A stretch of DNA of 6,144 nt from Chitinophagaceae bacterium. GTDB taxonomy: Bacteria; Bacteroidota; Bacteroidia; Chitinophagales; Chitinophagaceae. The DNA is taken from NCBI GenBank assembly GCA_003456175.1, contig DMPB01000099.1, positions 73,477 through 79,620 on the forward strand, in the 5' to 3' direction. This document shows, one piece after another, positions 4,850 through 6,144 of this stretch. The first letter of the stretch is position 1; each line of letters begins with the position of its first letter. The position numbers and the translations under genes were made by a program. The notes below the pieces were generated by a model. That model did not search any database and was not told where the DNA came from. It worked only from the letters and a program-made list of their open reading frames with translations.

Positions 4850-6144
4850 GTTGACGCATGAGTGCCTGCACTTGAAGTAATGCATTGTCTTTACCTTCTT
4901 TTACCGCAAGGGCCGTTGGCTTCACCCACACATCGGGCAGTACACCACGTGCAGTTTTATCGGCCAACGTTTTATTAGGAAACACAATTCTATACAATGG
5001 TAAGCGAACTCTAATACCACTATTAGGCAGCGTAATAGTGGCAGTATTAATAGCACTGTTGCCATAACTACCACCACCCGATTCATCGCCAACAATAGTA
5101 ACATTCGATTGCCCCTTTAAAGCATTGGTGAACATAGTTGCAGCCGAAAATGTATAGCCATTTTGCAATATATAAATACGACCATTGAAATGGTGTTTTT
5201 GAAATGGCCGATGTACTTCTTTCGCATAGCCACGCATGTAGTAATTACCATCGGCGGCATTGCGTTTTGTACGCAACTGCAAGCCTAACCAAAACAACCA
5301 ACGCGGTTGTATATACTTACCATTAGCACCAAAATTTCTGCGAATGGCCATAACAGTGTCGCCATCTTTAAATGGCTGCTTTATGAGGTAGCGGGTAAGC
5401 AATACATTACGTGCTACCCTGCCACCGGTATTATTGCGAACATCAATCGCAAGTTGTTGAATACGATATTCTGTAAGCGTTGCAAATGATTGTCGTAAAA
5501 AACGCCGCATAGTGTACCTGCTAAAACTACCAATGCGTAAGTAAGCAGTATGTTGTGCAGTATCAATTTGTAACTGTAAGGTTTGTGCCTTTTCTCTTTT
5601 TCTAATGGCTCGCTTGCTAAGTATAGGTGTTGTTATAACAGTTGCTATAGCTTTTTTGGTAGTATCTTTTTTTACTATAAAATTTTTAAGCACCGTTTGT
5701 TTGGCTACACCATTGGTATCTATAAAGTTGATATGGTAAGCCGTATCTAGGCCTAGTATCAATCGATACATACCTGCAAAACTGTTGCTGAGGTATAGAT
5801 ATTTAAAGCTTAGTGCATTACCATCGGTACTAATAAATTGTTGCAATGTATCTATATACCATCGGGCTGTTTTACCATTAATATGTGTAATGTAGCTGCC
5901 GCGTGTTAACGTTGTATCATTTACCGTAAGGCTACGTATTAACACCATACTATCGGCATTAATAATACGTACCATCAATGGCATTTGCGGCCCCTTGTAT
6001 TGGTCGTTCCACTTTGTATAAGCTTTAGAAAACTGTACCGATGTATGGCCACACTTCATTTGTGCTATCACTTGTGCTAACGCATTTTTTAATTGTAGCT
6101 CGCTAATACTATCGGGTATACTTTGCAGCACTTGTTGAAAAGCA
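4839..6144 (-). CDS. S41-family (Tricorn/C-terminal-processing-like) peptidase, 5' end outside window
   Basis: The frame stays open to the right edge of the window, so the GTG at 6129-6131 is probably internal and the true start and any signal peptide are missing. Numbering from that Val as 1: a helical N-terminal part carries C27-G-H29-T, like the His segment of the tricorn-type catalytic set. A PDZ-like domain lies at about 50-150 (SYITHINGK), followed by a basic insert (about 157-183). The S41 core then begins with LAIDVRNNTGG (228-237). The likely nucleophile is Ser329 in GYTFSAATMF, and GDE350SGGG supplies the acidic residue. Family members are cell-envelope serine peptidases; the substrate is unknown. 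It converges with the lipoprotein gene across a shared terminator. Two copies of the 13-mer repeat lie in it (4837 at the stop, 5919 within). Assignment to S41 is firm; the exact catalytic set is inferred. Confidence 0.88.
   Translation of the reverse strand, partial: AFQQVLQSIPDSISELQLKNALAQVIAQMKCGHTSVQFSKAYTKWNDQYKGPQMPLMVRIINADSMVLIRSLTVNDTTLTRGSYITHINGKTARWYIDTLQQFISTDGNALSFKYLYLSNSFAGMYRLILGLDTAYHINFIDTNGVAKQTVLKNFIVKKDTTKKAIATVITTPILSKRAIRKREKAQTLQLQIDTAQHTAYLRIGSFSRYTMRRFLRQSFATLTEYRIQQLAIDVRNNTGGRVARNVLLTRYLIKQPFKDGDTVMAIRRNFGANGKYIQPRWLFWLGLQLRTKRNAADGNYYMRGYAKEVHRPFQKHHFNGRIYILQNGYTFSAATMFTNALKGQSNVTIVGDESGGGSYGNSAINTATITLPNSGIRVRLPLYRIVFPNKTLADKTARGVLPDVWVKPTALAVKEGKDNALLQVQALMRQHLP
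5919..5931 (-). repeat. Dispersed 13-mer, copy 5
   Basis: This is an exact ATTTACCGTAAGG on the plus strand, inside the PDZ-like part of the S41 peptidase gene. On the coding strand it reads CCTTACGGTAAAT as L-T-V-N, the same phase as copy 3 in an unrelated protein. Confidence 0.85.

Overview
The window looks like a chromosomal segment of a Bacteroidota bacterium, most likely of the Chitinophagales/Chitinophagaceae type. The evidence is the C-terminus of a PorX-type regulator (type IX secretion), an LruC-domain lipoprotein with a C-K-K start to its mature chain, an S41 peptidase of the Bacteroidota type, three TAnnTTTG promoter elements of the Bacteroidota sigma factor, few Shine-Dalgarno sites, and moderately AT-rich DNA. 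No rRNA, tRNA, CRISPR array, transposase or phage gene is visible.

Layout: (1) 1-252, the last 83 codons of porX. (2) 319-594, a 91-residue conserved protein of unknown function. (3) 621-1400, a PhnP-like metallo-beta-lactamase-fold hydrolase with an intact HxHxDH motif and a CxCxxC zinc knuckle. (4) 1439-2362, a membrane-anchored ComEA-like protein with three helix-hairpin-helix repeats, the third degenerate. (5) 2363-2709, a 347-base gap without a credible gene but with several dyad structures and a good promoter. (6) 2710-4767, a large LruC-domain lipoprotein. (7) 4800-4827, a strong intrinsic terminator between convergent genes. (8) 4839-6144 on the minus strand, an S41-family peptidase whose N-terminus lies outside the window.

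Genes 1 to 4 all point rightward with short gaps. Genes 2 and 3 each have a TAnnTTTG element 5-6 bases before the ATG, so each may be transcribed on its own as a leaderless or nearly leaderless mRNA. The ComEA-like gene instead has a clear Shine-Dalgarno sequence, and that site and the start codon lie inside a 13-bp hairpin. The lipoprotein appears to be an independent transcription unit.

The most striking signal is not a gene. The 13-mer ATTTACCGTAAGG (or its complement CCTTACGGTAAAT) occurs five times without mismatch, at 375, 1886, 2164, 4837 and 5919. The copies are in both orientations, in three different genes and in different reading phases, so protein conservation cannot explain them. 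The density (about one per 1.2 kb) and length resemble DNA uptake sequences of Neisseria and Pasteurellaceae. Two copies lie inside the ComEA-like gene. I do not recognise this motif as a described element. Whether it is an uptake signal, a recombination hotspot or a chromosome-organising site cannot be decided from this window.
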